Virus record (IMG/VR): IMGVR_UViG_3300042485_002903
Span: 1-52,528 of that record
Length of the DNA: 52,528 nucleotides
Origin: a virus
Reading direction: 5' to 3' (one strand)
The notes below the pieces were generated by a model, which searched no databases, was not told the origin of the DNA, and worked only from the letters and a program-made list of their open reading frames with translations. Position numbers and translations under genes: made by a program. Positions 9,026-16,276 of this stretch are shown here, one piece after another. Numbering within the stretch: the stretch's first letter is position 1; each line of letters begins with the position of its first letter.

Positions 9026-9739
9026 ATGTTAATCAAACAACCAATTACTAAGATTTTATTTATGGACATTGAAACAGTTGGGGGTTGTCCCAACTATGAT
9101 GTGTGTTCTAATTTAAACCCATCTGTGGCTGACCAATTTGACAAATATTTTGATTGGTTCTTGAAAAGGTTTCCTGAAGATAACGAAATTAAAGAAGACC
9201 AAAAAAATATTGTATTTTCAAGTAGAGCTGGTTTAGTTCCTGAATTTGCAAAAATTATTTGTGTTAGTTTTGCATTTGTTTTAGATGATGGGTCTGTTAG
9301 AAAACAAACATTTTCAAATGATAATGAACATCAATTGTTGAAAGATGTTCAAGGTTTATTAAACAAATGTGCAAAGTTAGATTTTTGGTTGTGTGGACAT
9401 AATTTGAAAAACTTTGATATCCCAATGTTGGCAAAACGTATGATTATTAATGGATTGATGCCTCCGGCACTTCTTCCATCATATGATACAAAACCTTGGG
9501 AAATCAAAGCAATTGATACCAAAGAAATTTGGCAATATGGGGCATATTCTTCAATTGGGTCACTCGATTTATTATGTTCTACTATGGATATACCAACTCC
9601 AAAGGATGGTGAGGTAAAAGGTGATAAAGTTCACTCAGAATATTGGGAAAAACAAAACATCAAGGGTATTAGTGAATATTGTGAAAAAGATGTTGATGTC
9701 TTAATTCAAATAATTAAAAAGTTAAAAGAACTCAGATAA
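9026..9739 (+). CDS. DEDDy 3'-5' exonuclease, PolB-exonuclease-like
   Basis: A 237-residue protein with all three exonuclease motifs: Exo I ILFMDIETVGG near residue 10, Exo II CGHNLKNFDIPML near residue 128, and Exo III SEYCEKDVDVLIQ near residue 218 with the Tyr-x3-Asp of the DEDDy class. The four acidic residues bind two metals for 3'-5' hydrolysis of single-stranded DNA. There is no polymerase domain, so it is a stand-alone exonuclease resembling the predicted PolB-like family of bacteria. It probably works in phage DNA repair or recombination. It sits next to dUTPase (TAATG overlap), consistent with a small nucleic-acid metabolism pair embedded in the sugar cassette. Confidence 0.8.
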   Translation: MLIKQPITKILFMDIETVGGCPNYDVCSNLNPSVADQFDKYFDWFLKRFPEDNEIKEDQKNIVFSSRAGLVPEFAKIICVSFAFVLDDGSVRKQTFSNDNEHQLLKDVQGLLNKCAKLDFWLCGHNLKNFDIPMLAKRMIINGLMPPALLPSYDTKPWEIKAIDTKEIWQYGAYSSIGSLDLLCSTMDIPTPKDGEVKGDKVHSEYWEKQNIKGISEYCEKDVDVLIQIIKKLKELR

Positions 9740-10416
9740 TGCAAGGAAATATGAAAGATTTGTTTAAACAAGTCGATGATTTACAAAATTATTTAAAAGG
9801 AAAGGAAGATGAAATAGATTACAATATTATCTATGAAACTTATGGAGTTGACATTAAACAACTAGAACAAGAAATGTTGAATTATGTCCCCAAACAAATA
9901 CTTGGTTACACTAAACTTAATCCCGATGCTATTGACCCTAGTTACAATTATATAAGTGACTCAGGCTTTGACTTGTACTCAACAGAAGAAATTGTTGTAA
10001 ACCCATTAGGTAGAGCTTTAATACCAACAGGATTGGCCTTTGACATCAAAGATGGTTATGAAATACAAGTAAGGTCAAAAAGTGGTTTAGCAATAAATCA
10101 GGGTTTATTTGTATTAAATTCACCAGGAACTGTGGATTGTTTTTCTGAAGATATGAAAATTTTAACTATAAATGGTGAAAAACATATTAAGGATTTAAAA
10201 ATAAATGATATAGTATTTTCATTCAATGAAAAAAGTTTAGAAATTGAAAAAGATATTGTTCTTAAAATTTTTGACACTAATGTACAAGATATATTGAAAA
10301 TTGAGACTGAAGAAGGTGTACTTGAGGTAACCCCCAATTCAGAAATTTATACAAATAAAGGGATTGTTTTGGCCAAAGATTTACAAGAAAATGATGAGAT
10401 AATTGTATTTTTTTAA
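9739..10416 (+). CDS. dut: dUTPase N-terminal half fused to split-intein N-fragment (IntN)
   Basis: A 225-residue protein with two parts. Residues 1-133 are the first part of a trimeric-type dUTPase with a roughly 55-residue N-terminal extension, motif 1 (DSGFDLYS), motif 2 (VRSKSGLA) and the beginning of motif 3 (SPGTVD). Residues 134-225 are a 92-residue intein N-fragment starting at Cys134 (CFSEDMKILTINGEKHIKDL, block A) and ending IIVFF-stop. The block B region reads EVTPNSEIYTNKG, with Ser where the TxxH His is usual. The missing half of dUTPase is encoded at 11324-11626 after an IntC. Protein trans-splicing would give a 197-residue enzyme with motif 3 restored as GTVD-CGYLGE. dUTPase hydrolyses dUTP to dUMP, keeping uracil out of DNA. 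Confidence 0.9.
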   Translation: MQGNMKDLFKQVDDLQNYLKGKEDEIDYNIIYETYGVDIKQLEQEMLNYVPKQILGYTKLNPDAIDPSYNYISDSGFDLYSTEEIVVNPLGRALIPTGLAFDIKDGYEIQVRSKSGLAINQGLFVLNSPGTVDCFSEDMKILTINGEKHIKDLKINDIVFSFNEKSLEIEKDIVLKIFDTNVQDILKIETEEGVLEVTPNSEIYTNKGIVLAKDLQENDEIIVFF

Positions 10417-10425
10417 CCAAGATAC

Positions 10426-10432
10426 TATTTAT
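10426..10432 (+). promoter_or_regulatory. TATTTAT late-type promoter element inside the broken dut locus
   Basis: TATTTATCAATAAAG lies in the 33-nt gap between the IntN stop and the endonuclease ATG (17 nt before it). It matches the TATTTATnAATAAA form found before virion genes, so the endonuclease may be separately and late transcribed. Phage homing endonucleases with their own late promoter are known from T4. Confidence 0.45.
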
Positions 10433-10449
10433 CAATAAAGATAATAAGT

Positions 10450-11343
10450 ATGTCAGTAAAATGTAAAATTTGTGGGATTGAAAAACAATATTCAATTGTT
10501 GAACATTTAAAATTTGAACATAAATTAACCTCAAAAGAATACAAAGAGTTATATCCAGGTAATTTAGTTAAATCAAAAGAATATGCAACAATATTTTCAG
10601 AGAAACAAAAAACTAAATGGAGTGATACTGAATATAAACAAAAAATGACAAAATCTAGACAAGTATCCCATAATAAATCTGAATTCAAAAATAAAATGTC
10701 TAATATTATAAAAAAGAGACATAAAGAAACACCCGAAATCTATTCAGGTTTTACCAATTGGCATAAAAGTGAAAAATTTAAAGAGTGGGTCAAATCTGAA
10801 GATAGAATAAAAAAAATATCAAAAACATCAAAAGAAAGATGGGAAAATGAGGAGTATAGACAAAAAACAATCAAATCAATCGTAAAAGTGTTGGGTGATG
10901 GTAGATGTGAAAAAGGAAAAGAGTTTAGGGAAAATATGTCAAAAATTATTTCTGAATTATATAGTACAGGTAAATTAAGTAATACAAGTAACAAATATAA
11001 AACAGGAAAATATGAATCAAAGGAAAATGAAACCTTTTTATATTCATCCTCATATGAATTGGAAACTATGATTTTTTTTGACTCAGTTAATTTTATAAAA
11101 AGATGGACGAACAAACATGGTATTCGAATAAGATATTTTTATAATGGACTACACAGAAACTATGTTCCTGATTTTTACATTGAATTAGCCAATGGTAAAA
11201 TCTTTTTAATTGAACTAAAGGGGTGGGAAACTGAGGAAGTATTAGTAAAACAACAATTTGCATTAAAAGAATACCCAAACTATAAATTGTTTTACTCAGT
11301 TGAAGAACTAAAAAATTTTATATATGAAAACAACGAAGATTAA
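10450..11343 (+). CDS. Free-standing PD-(D/E)XK homing endonuclease between the split-intein halves
   Basis: A 297-residue protein. Residues 1-40 form a C2H2-like zinc finger with a MucR/Ros-like look (CKICGIEKQYSIVEHLKFEH, then LTSKEYKELYPG). Residues 45-190 are Lys-rich helices with repeated short segments typical of DNA-binding NUMOD-like linkers. The C-terminal region holds a nuclease core, YVPDFYIELANGKIFLIELK, that is PD-x(n)-ExK of the PD-(D/E)XK superfamily. Codons 10450-11343 are in the same frame as IntN but follow a stop. The 3' end overlaps the IntC start by 20 nt in another frame. Its position matches the published fractured-gene arrangement, in which an endonuclease gene separates split intein halves. 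Confidence 0.8.
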   Translation: MSVKCKICGIEKQYSIVEHLKFEHKLTSKEYKELYPGNLVKSKEYATIFSEKQKTKWSDTEYKQKMTKSRQVSHNKSEFKNKMSNIIKKRHKETPEIYSGFTNWHKSEKFKEWVKSEDRIKKISKTSKERWENEEYRQKTIKSIVKVLGDGRCEKGKEFRENMSKIISELYSTGKLSNTSNKYKTGKYESKENETFLYSSSYELETMIFFDSVNFIKRWTNKHGIRIRYFYNGLHRNYVPDFYIELANGKIFLIELKGWETEEVLVKQQFALKEYPNYKLFYSVEELKNFIYENNED

Positions 11344-11626
11344 AAAAATAACATCAGAAAAAAAACAAACTTATGATATAACAGTAAGTAATAATCATAA
11401 CTTCTTTTGTAATAGTCATTTGATACATAATTGCGGTTATTTGGGTGAAGTAAAAGTTATAATTTTTAATACGAATTCAGACCAAGTAACAATAAAAAAA
11501 GGAATGAAAATTGCACAAGCAGTTTTATGTCCAGTAATAAACGGAAAATATGTTGATTTGGAACTAAAGAAAGATTTAGGTCAAAAAGACAGAGGTGATA
11601 ACGGATTTGGCTCAACAGGAATATGA
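11324..11626 (+). CDS. dut: Split-intein C-fragment (IntC) fused to dUTPase C-terminal half
   Basis: A 100-residue protein. Residues 1-36 are an intein C-fragment with block F (YDITVSNNHNFF) and block G (SHLIHN), ending in the His-Asn pair needed for C-terminal cleavage, followed by Cys37 as the +1 nucleophile. Residues 37-100 finish the dUTPase: the rest of motif 3 (CGYLGEVKV), motif 4 (KKGMKIAQAVLCPV) and motif 5 (DRGDNGFGSTGI). The lengths of IntN (92) and IntC (36) are typical of natural split inteins. Its stop overlaps the ATG of the next glycosyltransferase (ATGA). Alone it would be inactive because motifs 1 and 2 are on the other polypeptide. Confidence 0.9.
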   Translation: MKTTKIKKITSEKKQTYDITVSNNHNFFCNSHLIHNCGYLGEVKVIIFNTNSDQVTIKKGMKIAQAVLCPVINGKYVDLELKKDLGQKDRGDNGFGSTGI

Positions 11627-13524
11627 TTACTATAATATATTGTACAAGAACTTCAAATGAAGAACATAAAAAACATTTAATTAAAACTTCTGGTTTACAT
11701 AACAAGTTGGAAGTTATTGAAATCGTTAATAATGGTGAATCTCTAACCTCGGCATATAATAGAGGTTTATCACAAGCCTCAAATAGTATAGTTGTTTTCT
11801 GTCATGATGATTTGACTATTGAAACTAATCAATGGGGTAACAAACTACTCAAAATTTTTGATAGAAATTTAGATTATGGAGTAGTTGGTGTTGCGGGTAC
11901 AAAGTTTTTGTCCACATCGGGTAGATGGTGGGAAGATATGAAAAAAATGTATGGAAAAGTAGCACATACACATAATGGTAAAACTTGGTTATCATCATAT
12001 TCACAAGATTTGGGGAGTAATTTAGAGGAAGTTGTTGTTGTTGATGGATTGTTTTTTGCTATTGACAAAAATAGAATAAAAAAAACATTCAATGAAGAGT
12101 TTCAAGGATTTCATTTTTATGATGTATCTTTTTGTTTTGATAACTACTTGTCGGGTGTTAAAATAGGTGTAACAACAGAGATTAGAATTAATCATAAGTC
12201 GATTGGGATGACTAATTCTAAATGGGAGGAAAACAGAATTAAATTCACATCAAAATATGAAGATAATTTACCTGTATTCTTAAATAGAAAAATACACCCC
12301 AACGAGAAATTAAAAATATTAATTTCAACCACTAATTTTAATGGGGAATCAAATAAAGAAAAATTCATTTTCGAATTTGTGAAGTCACTTAAAAACAAAG
12401 GTCATCATTTGTACATATGTTCAAATTTGGGAAATAGAATAACAAGTTTAGCTAAAAGAGAAGGAATAAATTTAAGTTCCATAAATGAACCTTTCGGTTA
12501 TAAATTAGGTGATGGTAAATGGCAAATTAACACACCAAATGGTCTTCAACCAACACAAATAAATCAGTTGTATAAAATAAAAGAAATTGATTTTGATGTA
12601 ATTCAACTTTTCGATGATGAATTAACTGATTTTATTCAAAAGTGTTACCCAACAACACCAATTGAAAATTTTGAGTCGATTGGTAATGATAGTTTTTTAT
12701 TTGACTTGAACTGGTTTCGTAATTTGAATAACATAGATAACATAATTGAAAAATATAAAAACAATATAACCCAACAAGTTTCTGAACAATTTAAACAAGA
12801 GAACTATCAAAAGAGTTTGAAATTTTTAACAGAAAAATACGTTAAAAATTTAGGTCCTCTAGTTAGTATCATTATCCCTTGTTTTAACGATGGTCAATAT
12901 TTACCTGAGGCAATAAAATCGGCTAAAGATTTAACATACTCAAATAAAGAAATTATCGTTATTAATGATGGGTCGAGTGATACAAAAACTTTGGAAATAT
13001 TAAATAATTTAGATAGTGATATTAAAGTTTTACATCACGAAAGAAATAAAGGACTTTCTGCAGCAAGAAATACAGCTATTAAATCCTCACAAGGATATTA
13101 TATATTACCACACGATGTTGATGATACATTTGATAAAAACTATTTGTTATTTGCAATTTATGAAGCTGAGAAGAATGAGAATTTGAGTCCAATATATTGT
13201 GATACAAATCATATTGGTTTTATACAAGGTATGGAAAAAAGACCTGAATGGTCATTGAGTAGATTAAAAAGAGGGCCTTTTATTGTAAGTTGTTCTTTGT
13301 TCAGAAAAAAAGCTTGGGACGATGTGTTAGGTTATGATGAATCTATGAAAGGGTGGGAGGATTATGATTTTTGGTGGAGAATAGGAAATAATGGGTATAA
13401 GGGAGTTAGAATACCTCTACCATTATTTAACTATAGACACATTAGACCAAGTATGATTCAAAACATCAAAAATGACGAAAGAAAATTATACGATTATATT
13501 ATGAATAAACCTCTATCAAAATGA
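11623..13524 (+). CDS. Two-domain glycosyltransferase (StrF-like plus GT2)
   Basis: A 633-residue protein. Residues 1-225 are a GT-A type domain related to the StrF-like group (MITIIYCTRTSNEEHKKHL, VFCHDDLTI, VVVVDGLFFAIDKNRI). Residues about 230-400 form a middle region with a GT-B-like rhythm (KILISTTNFNGESN, HLYICSNLG). Residues about 412-633 are a classic GT2 domain: LVSIIIPCFNDGQYLPEAI, VINDGSSD, and HDVDD at the DxD position, then GWEDYDFWWR. Such multi-GT proteins assemble glycans without a separate complex. It overlaps both neighbours by 4 nt. Donors and acceptors are unknown. Confidence 0.8.
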   Translation: MITIIYCTRTSNEEHKKHLIKTSGLHNKLEVIEIVNNGESLTSAYNRGLSQASNSIVVFCHDDLTIETNQWGNKLLKIFDRNLDYGVVGVAGTKFLSTSGRWWEDMKKMYGKVAHTHNGKTWLSSYSQDLGSNLEEVVVVDGLFFAIDKNRIKKTFNEEFQGFHFYDVSFCFDNYLSGVKIGVTTEIRINHKSIGMTNSKWEENRIKFTSKYEDNLPVFLNRKIHPNEKLKILISTTNFNGESNKEKFIFEFVKSLKNKGHHLYICSNLGNRITSLAKREGINLSSINEPFGYKLGDGKWQINTPNGLQPTQINQLYKIKEIDFDVIQLFDDELTDFIQKCYPTTPIENFESIGNDSFLFDLNWFRNLNNIDNIIEKYKNNITQQVSEQFKQENYQKSLKFLTEKYVKNLGPLVSIIIPCFNDGQYLPEAIKSAKDLTYSNKEIIVINDGSSDTKTLEILNNLDSDIKVLHHERNKGLSAARNTAIKSSQGYYILPHDVDDTFDKNYLLFAIYEAEKNENLSPIYCDTNHIGFIQGMEKRPEWSLSRLKRGPFIVSCSLFRKKAWDDVLGYDESMKGWEDYDFWWRIGNNGYKGVRIPLPLFNYRHIRPSMIQNIKNDERKLYDYIMNKPLSK

Positions 13525-14180
13525 TGAAAACTTGTTGTATTTTATATCACTCAAATATATTTTCAATCTACAAAAAAGAGTGGATTCAAAAGTGTTTAGA
13601 TACAATTTTAAACCAAACTTATACTAATTTTGATATTTTTGAATTGAATTATGGTGACGATAGTTCAAATTTGAAAGAAATATTTACTATCAATAAAAAA
13701 CATTTTTTTTTCAAAGTTAAGATGAACAATCATGCCGAAGCAATGAATTTTCTTCTTGACTTAGTGTTCAAAGAAGAAAACTATGATATTTGTTTTAATA
13801 TAAATTTAGATGATTTTTATACTCTAAATAGATTTCAACAACAAATTGACATTTTAAATGGAGATATTGATATAGTTTCCTCAGAATATGTTTTTACAAA
13901 AGAAACAAATGGGATTTATAGTTTTAGTGCCCCAGTTGGTTTAGGAAATCACGATTTAGAAACTTTATTTAATATGGATATCACACCATTAGCTCACCCT
14001 TGTGTTGCATATACCAAAAAGTTTTGGTTAGAATTCGGTCCTTATATACCTCAAGAAATACCAAGAGAAGATAAAAATCTTTGGATTAGAAGTTACAGAA
14101 ATGGTGCTAAATTACATATTATAAAAGAACCTTTGCTATTTTATAGAATTCATGATAAACAAGTAAGTAAAACTAATTAA
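13521..14180 (+). CDS. GT2-like glycosyltransferase
   Basis: A 219-residue protein with a short GT-A fold: CCILYHSNIFSIYKKEWI at the N-terminus, IFELNYGDDSSNLKEIF, the metal-binding region CFNINLDDFYTLNRFQQQ, and a C-terminal EDKNLWIRSYRNGAKL-type segment that carries the catalytic Glu-Asp. It is near the minimum size for GT2. It overlaps the two-domain GT upstream by 4 nt and is followed by a GT11-like gene 1 nt later, so these three probably act on the same glycan. Confidence 0.7.
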   Translation: MMKTCCILYHSNIFSIYKKEWIQKCLDTILNQTYTNFDIFELNYGDDSSNLKEIFTINKKHFFFKVKMNNHAEAMNFLLDLVFKEENYDICFNINLDDFYTLNRFQQQIDILNGDIDIVSSEYVFTKETNGIYSFSAPVGLGNHDLETLFNMDITPLAHPCVAYTKKFWLEFGPYIPQEIPREDKNLWIRSYRNGAKLHIIKEPLLFYRIHDKQVSKTN

Positions 14181-14181
14181 T

Positions 14182-14958
14182 ATGGTTTCAAGTTTTTTAC
14201 AAGGTGGGTTAGGAAATCAAATGTTTCAAATAGCTGCAGCATATGCGTTAGCTTTAAGAAATAATGATAAAGCAGTTTTTGATTTTGATAAATGTTTCAC
14301 ACCTTTACAAGGGTTCAAATCTACGAAGTATCAAAACACTTTATTCAAAAAAGTTACCAATATAAATAATTTTACCCCCTCCAAAATTTATTATGAACCA
14401 AAATTCAGTTATACTGAAATCGAATATCATAATAATATTCTTCTAAATGGATATTTTCAGAGTGAGAAATATTTTGAGGATTTTAAAAATGAAATTATAA
14501 ATTTATTTGATTTTAATGAAGATATTATAAATGAACTTACAAACTTCATAAATGAAATAAACTCCAATAATTTACCTACAAGTGTTATACATGTCAGACG
14601 TGGGGATTATCTTTTGAATTCTGAATTTCACCCACCTTGTTCAAACGAATATTATTATGAGGGGATTGATATTTTAGGTAAATGTTGTTATATTTTTATA
14701 TCCGATGACATCAATTGGGTAAAAAATGAGTTCATAGGTGAAAACTTTTTTTATTATAGTGGTAGTAATGAAATTGTGGACTTGACCCTAATGACTCTTG
14801 TAGATAACATAATAATTTCGAATAGTAGTTTTAGTTGGTGGGGGGCATACCTAAATAAAAATCCAAATAAAAAAATAATAACACCAAAAAAATGGTTCGG
14901 GATAAAAGGACCAAAAGAAACCGAAAATTTAATCCCAACAACATGGTTCAAAATTTAA
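14182..14958 (+). CDS. GT11-family alpha-1,2-fucosyltransferase-like protein
   Basis: A 258-residue protein with the GT11 signatures: GGLGNQMFQIAAAYALA at residues 8-24 (GDP-fucose-type nucleotide site), VIHVRRGDYL near residue 134, and ISNSSFSWWGAYLN near residue 213. GT11 enzymes transfer fucose, usually alpha-1,2, from GDP-fucose. The HxRRGDY arginines are present, so it looks active. No GDP-fucose synthesis genes are seen nearby, so the donor would have to be made by the host. It is the first of three GT11-like genes in the cassette. Confidence 0.85.
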   Translation: MVSSFLQGGLGNQMFQIAAAYALALRNNDKAVFDFDKCFTPLQGFKSTKYQNTLFKKVTNINNFTPSKIYYEPKFSYTEIEYHNNILLNGYFQSEKYFEDFKNEIINLFDFNEDIINELTNFINEINSNNLPTSVIHVRRGDYLLNSEFHPPCSNEYYYEGIDILGKCCYIFISDDINWVKNEFIGENFFYYSGSNEIVDLTLMTLVDNIIISNSSFSWWGAYLNKNPNKKIITPKKWFGIKGPKETENLIPTTWFKI

Positions 14959-14977
14959 AAATTAAAAATAAAAAAAA

Positions 14978-16276
14978 ATGGAAATTCAAAATTTAGTAGA
15001 CAATTTATCAGAGTACTTGAAGGATAATAAACCAAAATACTTATATAATCAGAAATTTGAAGCAGGTAGAGACCAAGTATTATATTCTGGACCATATTGG
15101 GACGAAAAAGAAATTATGGCAGCAATAAAATCTTTAATTTTTGGTAAGTGGGTTGTGACAGGCGAAAACGTTAGTAAATTCGAATACTATTTTAGTAGAA
15201 AATTTGGAGTTAAGTTTGCTCATATGGTCAACTCTGGTAGTTCTGCTAATTTAGTTTTAATTGCCGCACTTAAAAAATATTTTGGCTGGAATGATGGAGA
15301 TGAAATAATCGTTTCTCCTGTTGGGTTTCCAACAACCATTTCAACAATTGTTCAAAATAATTTAGTTCCAGTATTTGTTGATATTGAATATGATACCCTA
15401 AATTTTGACTTGACTCAAATTGAAAGTAAAATTACTGAGAAAACTAAAGGTATTTTTGTTTCACCAGTTCTAGGTAATCCTCCGAATATGGATTTTTTAT
15501 CTGAACTATGTAAAAAACATAATATACAATTAATTGGTGATAGTTGTGATAGTTTGGGGTCTAAATGGGATGGAAAAGATTTAAGTGATTATTATGTTGC
15601 TTGGTCAACTTCATTTTATCCTGCACATCATATTTCTACTGGTGAGGGTGGAATGGTTTGTACAAATAACCCTGATATAAAAAAACTATTTGTTTCTTTT
15701 TCGTGGTGGGGACGAGATTGTTATTGTGTTGGTTCGGCTAATTTACTCTCTTGTGGTACTTGTGGTAAAAGATTTGATAATTGGTTAGAATCCTATGATG
15801 GTATTATTGACCATAAATATGTTTTTACAACAATGGGATATAACTTGAAACCTATGGACTTACAAGGTGCAATAGGAATAGTACAATTAGAAAAATTTGA
15901 CGAGATAGATAGTAGAAGAAAATCAAATAAGAAAAAAATGGAAGACATCATTACAAAATATGTTGATGGTGTAAAAGGGGTTATCCAATTAGATAAAGCT
16001 GATACATGTTGGTTTGGAACACCACTAGTTTGCAACTCAAAAATTATTAAAGATAAATTAGTTTCATTCTTGGAGGAAAATAAAATACAAACTAGAAATT
16101 ACTTTGCGGGAAACATTCTATTACATCCAGGATATTCACACTTAGATTCTTTAGACAAATATCCTTTAGCTAATACAGTATTAGATAAAGTTTTTTTCTT
16201 GGGTGCTGCACCACACTATGATGATAAAGTGTTTGATTATGTTAAAAAAGTATTTGCGGAAAAGTGGACGAACTAA
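14978..16276 (+). CDS. rfbH: RfbH/ColD-type sugar 3-dehydrase (PLP-dependent, DegT family)
   Basis: A 432-residue DegT/DnrJ/EryC1-family enzyme. The segment SFYPAHHISTGEGGMV near residue 213 has His at the position where aminotransferases carry the PLP-binding Lys; this substitution marks the 3-dehydrases RfbH (E1) and ColD, which remove the C-3 hydroxyl of an NDP-4-keto-6-deoxyhexose. Also present are NSGSSANLVLIAALKKYFGW and a Cys-containing region (SWWGRDCYC, SCGTCGKRFDNW) and HKYVFTTMGYNLKPMDLQGA, as in RfbH. RfbH uses an iron-sulphur reductase partner (RfbI) that I do not see here, so either the host supplies it or the enzyme works as ColD does. The result would be a 3-deoxy sugar. Confidence 0.85.
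   Translation: MEIQNLVDNLSEYLKDNKPKYLYNQKFEAGRDQVLYSGPYWDEKEIMAAIKSLIFGKWVVTGENVSKFEYYFSRKFGVKFAHMVNSGSSANLVLIAALKKYFGWNDGDEIIVSPVGFPTTISTIVQNNLVPVFVDIEYDTLNFDLTQIESKITEKTKGIFVSPVLGNPPNMDFLSELCKKHNIQLIGDSCDSLGSKWDGKDLSDYYVAWSTSFYPAHHISTGEGGMVCTNNPDIKKLFVSFSWWGRDCYCVGSANLLSCGTCGKRFDNWLESYDGIIDHKYVFTTMGYNLKPMDLQGAIGIVQLEKFDEIDSRRKSNKKKMEDIITKYVDGVKGVIQLDKADTCWFGTPLVCNSKIIKDKLVSFLEENKIQTRNYFAGNILLHPGYSHLDSLDKYPLANTVLDKVFFLGAAPHYDDKVFDYVKKVFAEKWTN

Noticed and set aside
10138-11434. The broken dUTPase could be a continuous intein with endonuclease disrupted by mutations.
   Set aside because: IntN ends at a proper stop, the endonuclease has its own ATG and no damaged frame, and IntC has its own ATG in another frame. 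A degraded intein would not give three intact reading frames, so a natural split is more likely.
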